A stretch of 64,000 nt of DNA, taken from assembly GCA_041396125.1 (NCBI GenBank), contig JAWKZG010000002.1, positions 434,001 through 498,000 on the forward strand, in the 5' to 3' direction. Every line of letters begins with the position of its first letter. The first letter of the stretch is position 1. The stretch comes from JAWKZG01 sp041396125. GTDB taxonomy: Bacteria > Pseudomonadota > Gammaproteobacteria > Competibacterales > Competibacteraceae. Below are positions 56,698-64,000 of this stretch, in pieces. The notes under the pieces were generated by a model that ran no database searches, had not been told where the DNA came from, and saw only the letters and a program-made list of their open reading frames with translations. A program made the translations under genes and the position numbers.

Positions 56698-57169
56698 TGA
56701 CCCGGACAATGATTCGGACAATGAAACTGCGTGCTATAAGCTTTTTGCTGGCCGTCCTGTTGGGCGGCTGGCAGACAGCGACCGCCGCGCAAAAGACCTT
56801 GCGTGGCTCGGCGCACGCGTTCAGTGGCGATACAGTGATTGTACGCGGTGCCAAACTGCGTCTGTTCGGTATTGTTTGCACCGGCGTCGAGATGCAAGCT
56901 GTCAGTCCGCCGCCGGCGACTGGGCCTGTGGTAAACAGGCCGAGCAGGCGTTGGCGGACTTGATTGACGGCCAGGAATTAAGCTGCCGACTGCGCCATAA
57001 AGTCGGGCATGGATACTGGCAGGCCAGTTGTACCCTGAACGGGCAGGATATTGCAGCCACTCAGGTGCAGGCCGGCTGGGCTAAAGCCGAACCCGACATG
57101 ACAGACGAATATATTGAACAGGAAGCACAAGCCCGCGCTGCCGGTCTGGGGATATGGCGACCTGAATGA
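56697..57169 (+). CDS. Thermonuclease (SNase)-like small exported protein (one frameshift)
   Basis: About 157 residues when one base is restored near 56890, giving VEDASCQSAAGDWACG. Its ATG overlaps the dehydrogenase stop by one base. A signal peptide (through about 30) leads to an SNase-like OB fold: GDTVIVRGAKLRLFGI, then an alpha region GKQAEQALADLIDG and CTLNGQDIAATQVQAGWA. The residues that make SNase catalytic are only partly present: the second arginine position reads HGYWQASC instead of a GR motif, so nuclease activity is doubtful. Its coupling to the alcohol dehydrogenase gene is unexplained. Confidence 0.7.
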
Positions 57170-57213
57170 ATAGGAAAGTGCAGTTATCAGAAGCAGTCTG
57201 GTGAATGCCCGTG

Positions 57214-58206
57214 TTACAACCAGCGCTTGCGTTTGAAATAAATAAGCGGAATGACCGCAGATGTAATCATCAGCGAAATAGCCAATGGATAGCCGAATGA
57301 CCAATCCAGTTCCGGCATGTGATGAAAGTTCATGCCGTAAATACTGGCAATCAGGGTCGGTGGTAGAAAAGCGACGGCGGCCACCGAGAAAATCTTGATA
57401 ATCGCGTTCTGCTCAATATTGATCATGCCCAGGGTGGCATCGAGCAGAAAATTGATTTTATTGACCAGAAACGAGGCATGATCGGTCAGCGATTGCACAT
57501 CCCGGCTGAGTGTTTTGATGCGGACGCGCATTTCCTTGGTGGGTTTATAGCGCTGCTGGGAGCCCTGTTGGGGACGGTTTAGAAAACCGAGCAGACGACC
57601 GATGCTGACCAGGCTCTCGCGGGCTTTGGAGGTCAGGTCACCAAGCTTGCCGACCTGGCGCAAAACCCGCTGAAAATCGCGCCCTTTGGTCGGTTGCATA
57701 TCCGGGTGCTCGAATACGTCCAGCGAAAGCAGATCCAGGTCACTGCCAATCCGTTCCAGAATATCCGCCACCCGGTCGATAATGGCATCAAGCAGGCCGG
57801 CCAGCACATATTCCGCCCGCTGATACCCAAGGCCGTTGCGCTGTACCCGGGCCGAAAACGTGGTAAAGGGCATCGGCTCGGTATAGCGCAGTGTGACCAG
57901 TTTGCTGCCGATGAGTATAAACGTGACAGCCGAGCTGTTCGGGCGTTCGGTTTCAGTGCCCGACAGCACAGTGGCGGTCAGATGTATCGCGCCAGCTTCA
58001 GTGGTATACAAACGGCTGGATACTTCAATTTCCTGCATTTCCTCCCAGCTGGGTGCGTCGATACCGAGCGCTTTCTCAACCCGCAATTCTTCTGCTGGCG
58101 TGGGCTGATAGAGATCAAGCCAGACGGCTTTGCCGTGCAGATCTTCCTCTTCGATAACGGTGACTTTGCGCAGCCCGCGCACCGCCGGTTCATAGATACT
58201 CAGCAT
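57214..58206 (-). CDS. corA: CorA-family magnesium/cobalt transporter
   Basis: A 330-residue protein with a large cytoplasmic N-terminal domain, a long stalk helix and two C-terminal membrane segments. The pore signature GMNFHHMPEL follows TM1 (VAFLPPTLIASIYG). The charged tail after the last helix (FKRKRWL) is typical of CorA. It mediates Mg2+ (and Co2+) uptake in the inner membrane. It is a single gene. The ribosome site (AGAGAA) is weak. Confidence 0.93.
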   Translation of the reverse strand: MLSIYEPAVRGLRKVTVIEEEDLHGKAVWLDLYQPTPAEELRVEKALGIDAPSWEEMQEIEVSSRLYTTEAGAIHLTATVLSGTETERPNSSAVTFILIGSKLVTLRYTEPMPFTTFSARVQRNGLGYQRAEYVLAGLLDAIIDRVADILERIGSDLDLLSLDVFEHPDMQPTKGRDFQRVLRQVGKLGDLTSKARESLVSIGRLLGFLNRPQQGSQQRYKPTKEMRVRIKTLSRDVQSLTDHASFLVNKINFLLDATLGMINIEQNAIIKIFSVAAVAFLPPTLIASIYGMNFHHMPELDWSFGYPLAISLMITSAVIPLIYFKRKRWL

Positions 58207-58226
58207 AGTGTTTCTCTAGTACGTCC

Positions 58227-59136
58227 TCAGCGAGCGAATAACAGTACCAGAATACCGCTTGCAATCAGCAGCATACCGGCCAATTCCAAACGCTGCGTGT
58301 GCTCACGAAAACAGATGTGACACGCCCAGCGCCAGCAGAAACTCAATTTGTCCCAATGCTTTGACATACGACGCCCGTTCCAGGGTCATGGCGACAAACC
58401 AGCCCATAGAGCCCAGCGCTGACGTCAGGCCGACAAAACCGCACAGCCGTGTATGTTGCAACATGGTAGTTAATTGCGCCGGTCGTCGCCAGAGCAGATA
58501 AGCCAGCATCGACAGTGTTTGCAGTATAACCATGTACACCAGCGTCAAACCGGCACTGAACAGGGCATTATCCAGACCGAAGGATAAACTGGCCCGGCGC
58601 AGTGACAGCGAACAAACGGCGAATAACAGGCCGCAGCCCAGGCCCACCAGTGCCGGTCGACTGAACAGCCGTTGTAACAGGTGAGCGCCGTCGATATCGC
58701 TGCGCGCCAGGGTGAGAATAACCAGTCCGGCCACGCTGATAATTATCGCCAGCCAGCCGAGCGGGCTGATAAATTCACCGAACACCAGTGCCCCGACCAG
58801 TGCTGTCAAAAATGCCTCGGTGCGCGCATACGTTGTGCCGACGGCAAAATTACGCAAGGAAAACAGATAAATCAATAAAATCGTCGCCCCGATCTGGGTT
58901 AATGCCGACAGTGTCGCGAAGATCAGAAACGTACTATTGAAAGCAGGCAGCGCAAGATCAAACACTTGCATGACAACCAGCAGATACAGCAACACAAAAG
59001 GCAGTCCGAACAAATACCGCACCAAAGTCACCGTCACTGGATCAAGATAGCCGGCCAGTTGTTTCTGTCCCGCCGTGCGCACGGTTTGCATCATGACAGC
59101 AAATAAAGTGATCGGAATCCAGGCCCAGGTCGGCAT
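58227..59136 (-). CDS. EamA/DMT-family transporter (frameshift near C-terminus)
   Basis: About 302 residues with roughly ten hydrophobic helices arranged as two EamA repeats. Near 58308-58311 (AAAA on the plus strand) the frame breaks after LALGVSHLF; shifting by one base continues with REHTQRLELAGMLLIASG to a stop at 58227-58229, as expected for the last helix. Because the shift is +1 T or -2 T, it differs from the single-base losses elsewhere. The family exports or imports small metabolites and amino acids; the substrate is unknown. Confidence 0.82.
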
Positions 59137-59452
59137 TGTGGTGTACCTCTGCTAAGGGTAAACGGCTAGCTTAGGACAGCTAAGTGAATAACACCAATTC
59201 ATATAAGTCATCTATCTTATAACCAATAAGAATAGTAAAAGCCGTTTGAACTATCCGCTCATCAGCTGGAATAAGCGCTACACGCAAAATAGCGCCTTTT
59301 TGCCAAGCTATACTGTTAACCAGAAGGGGGGGATAGAGACAGTAAGAATTAAAGAGACGGTATTTTCTTTGCGAGTGTGGATTTCAGCACTACCATAGTA
59401 GTTAGCGCATAACGCTACCCTATGATGAACAACAATTCAGAACCCTAGCAGG
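59137..59452. other. Intergenic region with a small hairpin
   Basis: This 316-bp spacer between divergent genes is AT-rich. GCGCTA (59275-59280) and TAGCGC (59290-59295) form a perfect 6-bp stem followed by CTTTTT, which looks like a plus-strand intrinsic terminator. A second stem (GTAG / CTAC with AGCG / CGCT) is near 59399-59420. No coding sequence ends before the first hairpin, so a short untranslated transcript is possible. Confidence 0.4.
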
Positions 59453-59461
59453 ATGAGTTTC

Positions 59462-60778
59462 ATGGCAACTAATAATCCCACCTTTCCGGTCCTTCGTTTC
59501 CCGATTCTTGAGCAGGTGCCCTTGCCGCCTGTGCAACGTGTGCGCTTGTCGCATCCGCAGGCCGATCCGGTCGCCGATTTGCAGGCTTCCGTGGTTAGTG
59601 CGCTGGAACAGTCTGCCCGTTTTCGGCAACTGCCGGCCGGCAGTCAGGTGGCAGTGGCAGTGGGCAGCCGCGGAATCGCCCGCATCGATGAAGTCGTCAC
59701 GTATGCGATCAGCTGGCTGAAAACGCGCGGGTTGGAGCCGTTTATCGTTCCCGCTATGGGTAGCCATGGTGGTGCCAAAGCGGAAGGACAGGCTGCGGTG
59801 CTGGCGCAATTGGGGGTTACCGAAGAACGCGTCGGTGCGCCAGTGCGGGCCACCATGGAAGTTGTGGAATACGGCGCAACCAAAGAAGGTATCCCGTGTT
59901 ATTTCGACGCCAATGCCGCTGCTGCAGATGCCGTTTTGCTGCTGGCGCGCGTCAAATCCCACACCAGCTTCGACCGGCCGATTGAAAGTGGTCTCAATAA
60001 AATGGTTGCGGTCGGTCTGGGCAAGGATCGTGGCGCGCGCAGTGTGCATACCCTCGGGCCACGCGGTTACACGGAGATCCTGCCGCAGCTGTCAGCCCTG
60101 GCCATTGAGCATAGCCCGATTGCCTACGGTATTGCGCTGGTAGAAAATGCCCGTAAAGATCTGGTGACGGTCGAAGGCGTTGAGCCGGAAAATTTCATGG
60201 CGGCGGATGAGCGTCTGCTGAAGCAGGCCAAAAAGCTGCTGGCGCGGCTGCCATTCGAGCAGATCGATGCCCTGATCGTGGAATGGATCGGCAAAGAAAT
60301 CAGCGGTGCCGGGATGGATTATGCCGTGACCGCTCGCACAGACATTCGGGGCAAGTCGAATCCGCCGACACCGTTTATCCATAAGATCGGCTTGCTGGGA
60401 ATCACAGCAAAGTCAGACGGCAACGGTATTGGCTTGGGGGTCGCGGACTTTACTACCCGCCAGGCGGCCGAGAGCTGTGACCTGCAAAAAACCTATACCA
60501 ATGCCATTATCTCGACCTTTGGCGAAAAAGCCCGGATTCCGATTGTGCTGCCCGATGATCGTACCGTGATCAACGCTTGTGTGCTGACCTGCTGGCGGGC
60601 TGATCCCGAGAATGCGCGGCTGTGCATTATTCATTCAACCCTGTATTTGAACGAAATCCTGGTATCACCCAGTCTGCTGGCCGATCTGGAAGGGCATGCT
60701 GACATCGAGATTTTATCCGAACCCGAACCACTGGCGTTTGACGAGAACGGTGCGCTGCTGACCCGTTGCGGAATCTAG
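59462..60778 (+). CDS. LarA-like N-terminal domain protein (DUF2088 family)
   Basis: A 438-residue protein with the lactate-racemase-type N-terminal domain. Visible blocks are VAVGSRGIARIDEVV (about 63-77), FIVPAMGSHGGAKAEGQ, ARVKSHTSFDRPIESGLNKM and VEWIGKEISGAGMDY. True LarA carries a nickel-pincer-cofactor lysine and several histidines; here only part of that set is obvious, so racemase activity is uncertain. Homologues with this layout are annotated only as lactate racemase domain proteins. The start at ATG 59462 fits AGGA eight bases upstream. No lar accessory genes (larB, larC, larE) are nearby. Confidence 0.78.
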   Translation: MATNNPTFPVLRFPILEQVPLPPVQRVRLSHPQADPVADLQASVVSALEQSARFRQLPAGSQVAVAVGSRGIARIDEVVTYAISWLKTRGLEPFIVPAMGSHGGAKAEGQAAVLAQLGVTEERVGAPVRATMEVVEYGATKEGIPCYFDANAAAADAVLLLARVKSHTSFDRPIESGLNKMVAVGLGKDRGARSVHTLGPRGYTEILPQLSALAIEHSPIAYGIALVENARKDLVTVEGVEPENFMAADERLLKQAKKLLARLPFEQIDALIVEWIGKEISGAGMDYAVTARTDIRGKSNPPTPFIHKIGLLGITAKSDGNGIGLGVADFTTRQAAESCDLQKTYTNAIISTFGEKARIPIVLPDDRTVINACVLTCWRADPENARLCIIHSTLYLNEILVSPSLLADLEGHADIEILSEPEPLAFDENGALLTRCGI

Positions 60779-60787
60779 GGCATTAGC

Positions 60788-61699
60788 TCAGGCGAGCTTG
60801 CGCAGGTGCCGGCGTTCGCGCCAGGAGATGTAAATGCCGCTGCTGACAATGACCGCCATACCCAGCCAGGTCCAGCGGTCAGGAAAATCGCCGAACACCA
60901 CATAACCGATGAGTGTCGCCATCACGATTTCACTGTAGCTGAGCGGTGCCAGTTGGGCAGCAGGAGCGTGCTGCAGGGATTTGGTAATCAGGAAATGACC
61001 GCTGGCGGCGATCATGCCCATCGCCGTCATCCAGAGCAGATCGGTGAGGGTGGGCGTATGCCAGCCGAATGGCAGCAGACAGCTGGTTACCAGCACCCCG
61101 ATCACGCCAGTGGCGGTCAGCGAAATCAGCGGCGGTGTGCCTGTATTGGCCAGTTGCCGGGTGGTAACGATATACAGGGCATAACACAGGCCGGCGCAAA
61201 TCGCGAGTACACTGGCCCAGCTGAAGACACCCAGACCGGGCCGGATGATAATCAGTGCCCCCAGAAAACCGATGATGACTGCTGTCCAGCGCCGGGGGCC
61301 GACCGACTCACCCAGAAACAGGGCTGACAGCACGGTGACCACAAACGGCGAGATAAAAATCAGGGACAGGGCATCGGCAATCGGCATATACGCCAGCGCA
61401 GCAAAGAAAAATCCGGTAGAACCAAGCAAAAATAAGCCGCGCAGCAATTGTAACGGTGTAGCGGCTGGCCGTAGGCTGCGTGCGCCATGATAGTAAAGTG
61501 TCAATGGCAGCATCAGCAGCAGATGAAAAAAATAGCGTGCCCATACCACCTGGACCAGAGGGTAGCTCGTGCTCAGGTATTTGGCGATGCCATCAATGAA
61601 TGGCACGACAAACATCGCCGCTACCATCAGGATCATACCCAGCAGAGGATTGGGCAGGGTATTTGGCGTGTCAGCCGGTTCCTGCGAGGGGGCGTTCAT
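60788..61699 (-). CDS. EamA/RhaT-family DMT transporter
   Basis: A 303-residue inner-membrane protein with about ten hydrophobic helices in two EamA halves. The half-repeat signature PIADALSLIFISPFVVTVLS is in the first half, and LAPLSYSEIVMATLIGYVVF in the second. It likely exports a small metabolite such as an amino acid; the substrate is unknown. Its start overlaps the stop of the upstream acetyltransferase gene by three bases within ATGA, so it is the last gene of a three-gene unit read on the minus strand. Confidence 0.88.
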   Translation of the reverse strand: MNAPSQEPADTPNTLPNPLLGMILMVAAMFVVPFIDGIAKYLSTSYPLVQVVWARYFFHLLLMLPLTLYYHGARSLRPAATPLQLLRGLFLLGSTGFFFAALAYMPIADALSLIFISPFVVTVLSALFLGESVGPRRWTAVIIGFLGALIIIRPGLGVFSWASVLAICAGLCYALYIVTTRQLANTGTPPLISLTATGVIGVLVTSCLLPFGWHTPTLTDLLWMTAMGMIAASGHFLITKSLQHAPAAQLAPLSYSEIVMATLIGYVVFGDFPDRWTWLGMAVIVSSGIYISWRERRHLRKLA

Positions 61700-62295
61700 G
61701 TCAAGGCTGGCCAGTGTTTCAGCCAGAACACCATGGGCTTGGCGGAGGGCGCATCTTCATCCAGATCCTGCCAGACATAGTCGGTCTGCAGGCTGGGCTG
61801 TTTGGCATAACCACGCTTTTGCCAGAAGCTATCCAGCGGCACATAATTCGGGGGGCGGCGCGGGTGATCAGGCGGGCGCTGCACGGCGCAAAAACAGGTG
61901 ATATCGAACTCACCCAGACTGCGGGCATGGGCTTCGCGTTCACTGAAAAATTTCACGCCAATACCCTGACCGCGATAGGTCTTTCTAAGCACCGATTCGC
62001 CAAAGTAAAAAATTTTTCCGATCTCGTAGCCGTGTGCACTGAAAGGGCGTTTGAATTCTTCGGTTTCGTGCCGCAGAGGCAGTCCGGTCGCTGCGCCGAC
62101 GACCTCTTCGCCATCCAGCGCCAGCACAATGACGCTCCCGGCCGAGCGGATATACGTCTGCAGATATTGACTCTCGTAGTCCAGATCGCCCCGATACAGA
62201 TAAGGAAATTCACGAAACACTTCGATTCTGAGCTGTGCCAGCACCGGGATGTAGTGTTCCAGACTGGCACCGCTGTGACGTTCCAGACGTAGCAT
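61696..62295 (-). CDS. GNAT-family N-acetyltransferase
   Basis: A 199-residue acetyltransferase. The acetyl-CoA motif is in VLRKTYRGQGIGVKFFSERE (about 101-120), preceded by the beta4 strand IGKIFYFGESV. The C-terminal half (CAVQRPPDHPRRPPNYVPLD, FWQKRGYAKQP) is typical of a GNAT subgroup of unknown substrate. The gene overlaps its SnoaL-like upstream neighbour by one base and the downstream transporter by a few bases, suggesting they act in one pathway, perhaps modification and export of a small molecule. Confidence 0.85.
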   Translation of the reverse strand: MLRLERHSGASLEHYIPVLAQLRIEVFREFPYLYRGDLDYESQYLQTYIRSAGSVIVLALDGEEVVGAATGLPLRHETEEFKRPFSAHGYEIGKIFYFGESVLRKTYRGQGIGVKFFSEREAHARSLGEFDITCFCAVQRPPDHPRRPPNYVPLDSFWQKRGYAKQPSLQTDYVWQDLDEDAPSAKPMVFWLKHWPALT

Positions 62296-62702
62296 CAGGC
62301 CCCGACCTGCTGCAGCCAGTCCTGCAGATTGTAGAAATTGCTGATGCGGCTAATCTGGCCACCGCGGATGTCGAAGAATGCACCGGCTGGCAGGCTATAA
62401 GTCTGCCCATGGGCTTCCGGCAAGCCGCTGTCAGTGTTGAGATATTCGCCGTCAACGATAAATTCGGCGGCTGCGCGCTGGCCGTCGCTGTTGCTCAGTA
62501 CCACCAGATCGCGAATATGCTCCCGGTAACAGTGATTCATATGTGCCATGAACTGCTTGAACGCATCTTTGCCGGTTTCGCGCCGGCCTTGATTGATGTC
62601 GTGCACGACATCGTCGCTGAGCAGGCTGAAAAAAGTTGCCATATCGCCGTCATTGAACGCTTGGTAATAGCGGTTAATCAGGGTTTCGGTCGGGTTGCTC
62701 AT
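62295..62702 (-). CDS. SnoaL-like / NTF2-fold protein
   Basis: A 135-residue single-domain protein with the cone-shaped NTF2 fold pattern: helix NRYYQAFNDGDMATFFSLLSDD, strand VVHDINQGR, and the C-terminal GGQISRISNFYNLQDWLQQV. Such proteins include polyketide cyclases, steroid isomerases and many of unknown function. It is the first gene of the three-gene unit with the GNAT enzyme and EamA transporter. A binding or isomerase role toward a small metabolite is possible; nothing shows which. Confidence 0.82.
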   Translation of the reverse strand: MSNPTETLINRYYQAFNDGDMATFFSLLSDDVVHDINQGRRETGKDAFKQFMAHMNHCYREHIRDLVVLSNSDGQRAAAEFIVDGEYLNTDSGLPEAHGQTYSLPAGAFFDIRGGQISRISNFYNLQDWLQQVGA

Positions 62703-62881
62703 AAGTTTTCAGAAAATCCGGTAAGAGAAGTTTTTGCCGCCGCTATTTTGCATACCTGGCAGCGCGTGGCAAGTACTGGCGCGACAGATTTGGATAATCG
62801 GCTTTTATGCCATTAGTCCGGGTATTTCGGATCGGGCGGTGAAAACGAACCTCTGCGATTTTCTTGTTTTTGCAACAGATC

Positions 62882-63466
62882 TCAGGGCGGCGTTTGCTGC
62901 TTGATGGTGTGCGAAACCCGCTCGGCCATACTATTGACGCCGCGCTGCGTGAGTTTAGGGGTAGATCCTTTCACTTCAACCAGATAATCGCCCAGTAACT
63001 GGCCTGATTGGACGTTGACCAGACGCCCCATCATATAGGCAAACAGAAAACTGGGTTTGTGTAACCGACCCACCAGAATCCAGTCAGCGTTGTGCTCCGC
63101 GCCCAGGGCAGCAGCAAGATTGGCATGTTCGAATAAATAGCCGAAAGCGGCGTCGGCTTTGGCCTGCGCGTCAGGGGCAATGCTGATGATTTGAAAATCT
63201 GTCTGTTCGGCCAGGATAGTCCGCAGCATCGGTGCAATCGAGGCAGTCCGCTCCAGTTCGGCGGGGATGCCAGGTTGCAGCGTCAGGTCGTTCAGCTCAA
63301 AATCGAGTATTGCGACACGCACTGGCGGCTGTGCCGGTGCCGCCGCACGAACTGTCAGGAACGGCGTTGCAGCCAGCAGAAGGCCGGTAATAACTGTTAT
63401 AAGCAGCCGGCCGGGAAAATCTCTGACAAAAAACAACATGAGGGCGTGTGCAGAGCAGGGTTTCAT
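62882..63466 (-). CDS. DUF2380-like exported protein
   Basis: A 194-residue protein with an N-terminal hydrophobic segment (about 20-38), probably a signal peptide; ATGs at codons 1 and 10 are both possible. The mature part starts with VRVAILDFELNDLT and continues to HNADWILVGRLHKPSFLFAYMMG written across two blocks, followed by a short acidic/basic C-terminal region. This resembles the DUF2380 family, whose function is unknown. In methylotrophs such genes can occur near PQQ dehydrogenase genes, and one lies about 6 kb away, but a connection is not shown. Confidence 0.65.
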   Translation of the reverse strand: MKPCSAHALMLFFVRDFPGRLLITVITGLLLAATPFLTVRAAAPAQPPVRVAILDFELNDLTLQPGIPAELERTASIAPMLRTILAEQTDFQIISIAPDAQAKADAAFGYLFEHANLAAALGAEHNADWILVGRLHKPSFLFAYMMGRLVNVQSGQLLGDYLVEVKGSTPKLTQRGVNSMAERVSHTIKQQTPP

Positions 63467-63587
63467 GGTGGCAGTCCTGGTGGTGACAGTCTCGAGGGTG
63501 GTGTATTACGTCCGGCATTATTATGCCAGCAGGAAAAACGTGAAGACAGAGAAACCGTGCATACGGTGCAAGACAGGGTAGCGTTTA

Positions 63588-64000
63588 TTAGCACACAGCC
63601 AGTGAACGGGCAGACGTCTCAGGATGTGCCATGCTGGCCGTGTTGTGGGAACGCACAAAGTCTGCGAATTCCTCTGCGGGTAAGGGTCGGCTGATAAAGT
63701 AGCCTTGCCCAAAAGAACAATGGGTTTGTTCAATGAATGCCATTTGCTCTGCGCTTTCTATGCCTTCAACCACCACGGTCTTGCCCAGATTAAGTCCCAT
63801 TTGAATAACCGACTCGACCAACACGCACGCTCTGCTGTTTTGCGGGATATCTATAATAAACGAACGATCAATTTTAAGCGTATCCACCGGAAACCGTTGC
63901 AGGTAACCCAGGGAGGAATAACCGGTACCGAAATCATCGATAGCAATGCTAACGCCGTATTGCCGCAGCCGGCTCAATTGCGTAGCGATATCCATCCGTT
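63588..64000 (-). CDS. EAL-domain protein, C-terminal fragment at window edge
   Basis: About 137 codons of the C-terminal part of a c-di-GMP phosphodiesterase domain; the gene continues past the right edge, so the EAL motif itself and any sensor domain are outside. Visible are VSIAIDDFGTGYSSL (metal-binding DDFG), the catalytic-lysine block DTLKIDRSFI, VVVEGIES and QGYFISRPL. All are intact in this half, so it is likely an active phosphodiesterase. Together with the two GGDEF proteins in the window it indicates c-di-GMP turnover. Confidence 0.9.
   Translation of the reverse strand, partial: RMDIATQLSRLRQYGVSIAIDDFGTGYSSLGYLQRFPVDTLKIDRSFIIDIPQNSRACVLVESVIQMGLNLGKTVVVEGIESAEQMAFIEQTHCSFGQGYFISRPLPAEEFADFVRSHNTASMAHPETSARSLAVC

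Noticed and set aside
1..64000. Search by eye for tRNA, rRNA and CRISPR arrays
   Set aside because: No cloverleaf with a GGTTCGAATCC-type T-arm, no rRNA-like stretch and no regularly spaced direct repeats other than the coding repeats in the lipoprotein gene.

Overview
The window looks like a chromosomal segment of an environmental gammaproteobacterium. It is moderately GC-rich and encodes several housekeeping proteins of clear gammaproteobacterial type (FadD, TypA/BipA, HrpA, RimK, PbpC). No phage, plasmid replication, CRISPR, rRNA or tRNA genes were seen.

Layout. (a) 1-4262: a decaying integron. Minus-strand cassettes encode an isoprenylcysteine-methyltransferase-like membrane protein (cut by the window edge), a GNAT acetyltransferase, a SAM methyltransferase, a MAPEG protein, and an AT-rich pair (ComEC-like metallo-beta-lactamase hydrolase plus small membrane protein). 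They are separated by attC-type sites and end at a wrecked, divergently oriented integron integrase (about 3984-4262). (b) 4263-7107: hairpin-rich spacer, then an isoquinoline-1-oxidoreductase-type molybdenum hydroxylase (two subunits). (c) 7494-11366: lipoprotein and a complete polar amino-acid ABC importer. (d) 11554-18016: RND efflux pair, then a class III aminotransferase with a PhyH-type dioxygenase. (e) 18259-28727: signalling and metabolism: an FHA-cyclase, DAO-type oxidoreductase, two diguanylate cyclases, glyoxalase II, exonuclease, an SDR and an aspartoacylase-type hydrolase. (f) 28754-33463: a second amino-acid ABC importer (minus strand, many frameshifts) and a coiled-coil repeat lipoprotein. 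(g) 33690-41481: IlvD/Edd dehydratase, unknown exported protein, FadD, TypA and a cold-shock protein. (h) 41837-54831: HrpA, a molybdopterin oxidoreductase fused to a NifU-like domain, RimB-RimK-aspartoacylase, and PbpC. (i) 54949-64000: PQQ alcohol dehydrogenase, SNase-like protein, CorA, two EamA exporters, a LarA-domain protein, GNAT, SnoaL-like and DUF2380-like proteins, and a truncated EAL protein.

How the genes work together. Likely operons are the two ABC importers, MFP-RND, SDR-hydrolase (1-nt overlap), rimB-rimK-hydrolase-pbpC, PQQ dehydrogenase-SNase (1-nt overlap) and EamA-GNAT-SnoaL (4-nt and 1-nt overlaps). Three c-di-GMP enzymes (two GGDEF, one EAL) and one cyclic-nucleotide cyclase suggest substantial second-messenger signalling.

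Data quality. At least ten otherwise well-conserved genes are broken by single-base length changes, nearly all in short homopolymers and without internal stops or decay. I read them as mostly assembly or read errors and annotate whole genes across the shifts. The integrase is different: it lost most of its catalytic core and is a true pseudogene. The strongest candidates for something undescribed are the hydrolase/membrane-protein cassette in the integron and the molybdopterin-NifU fusion.
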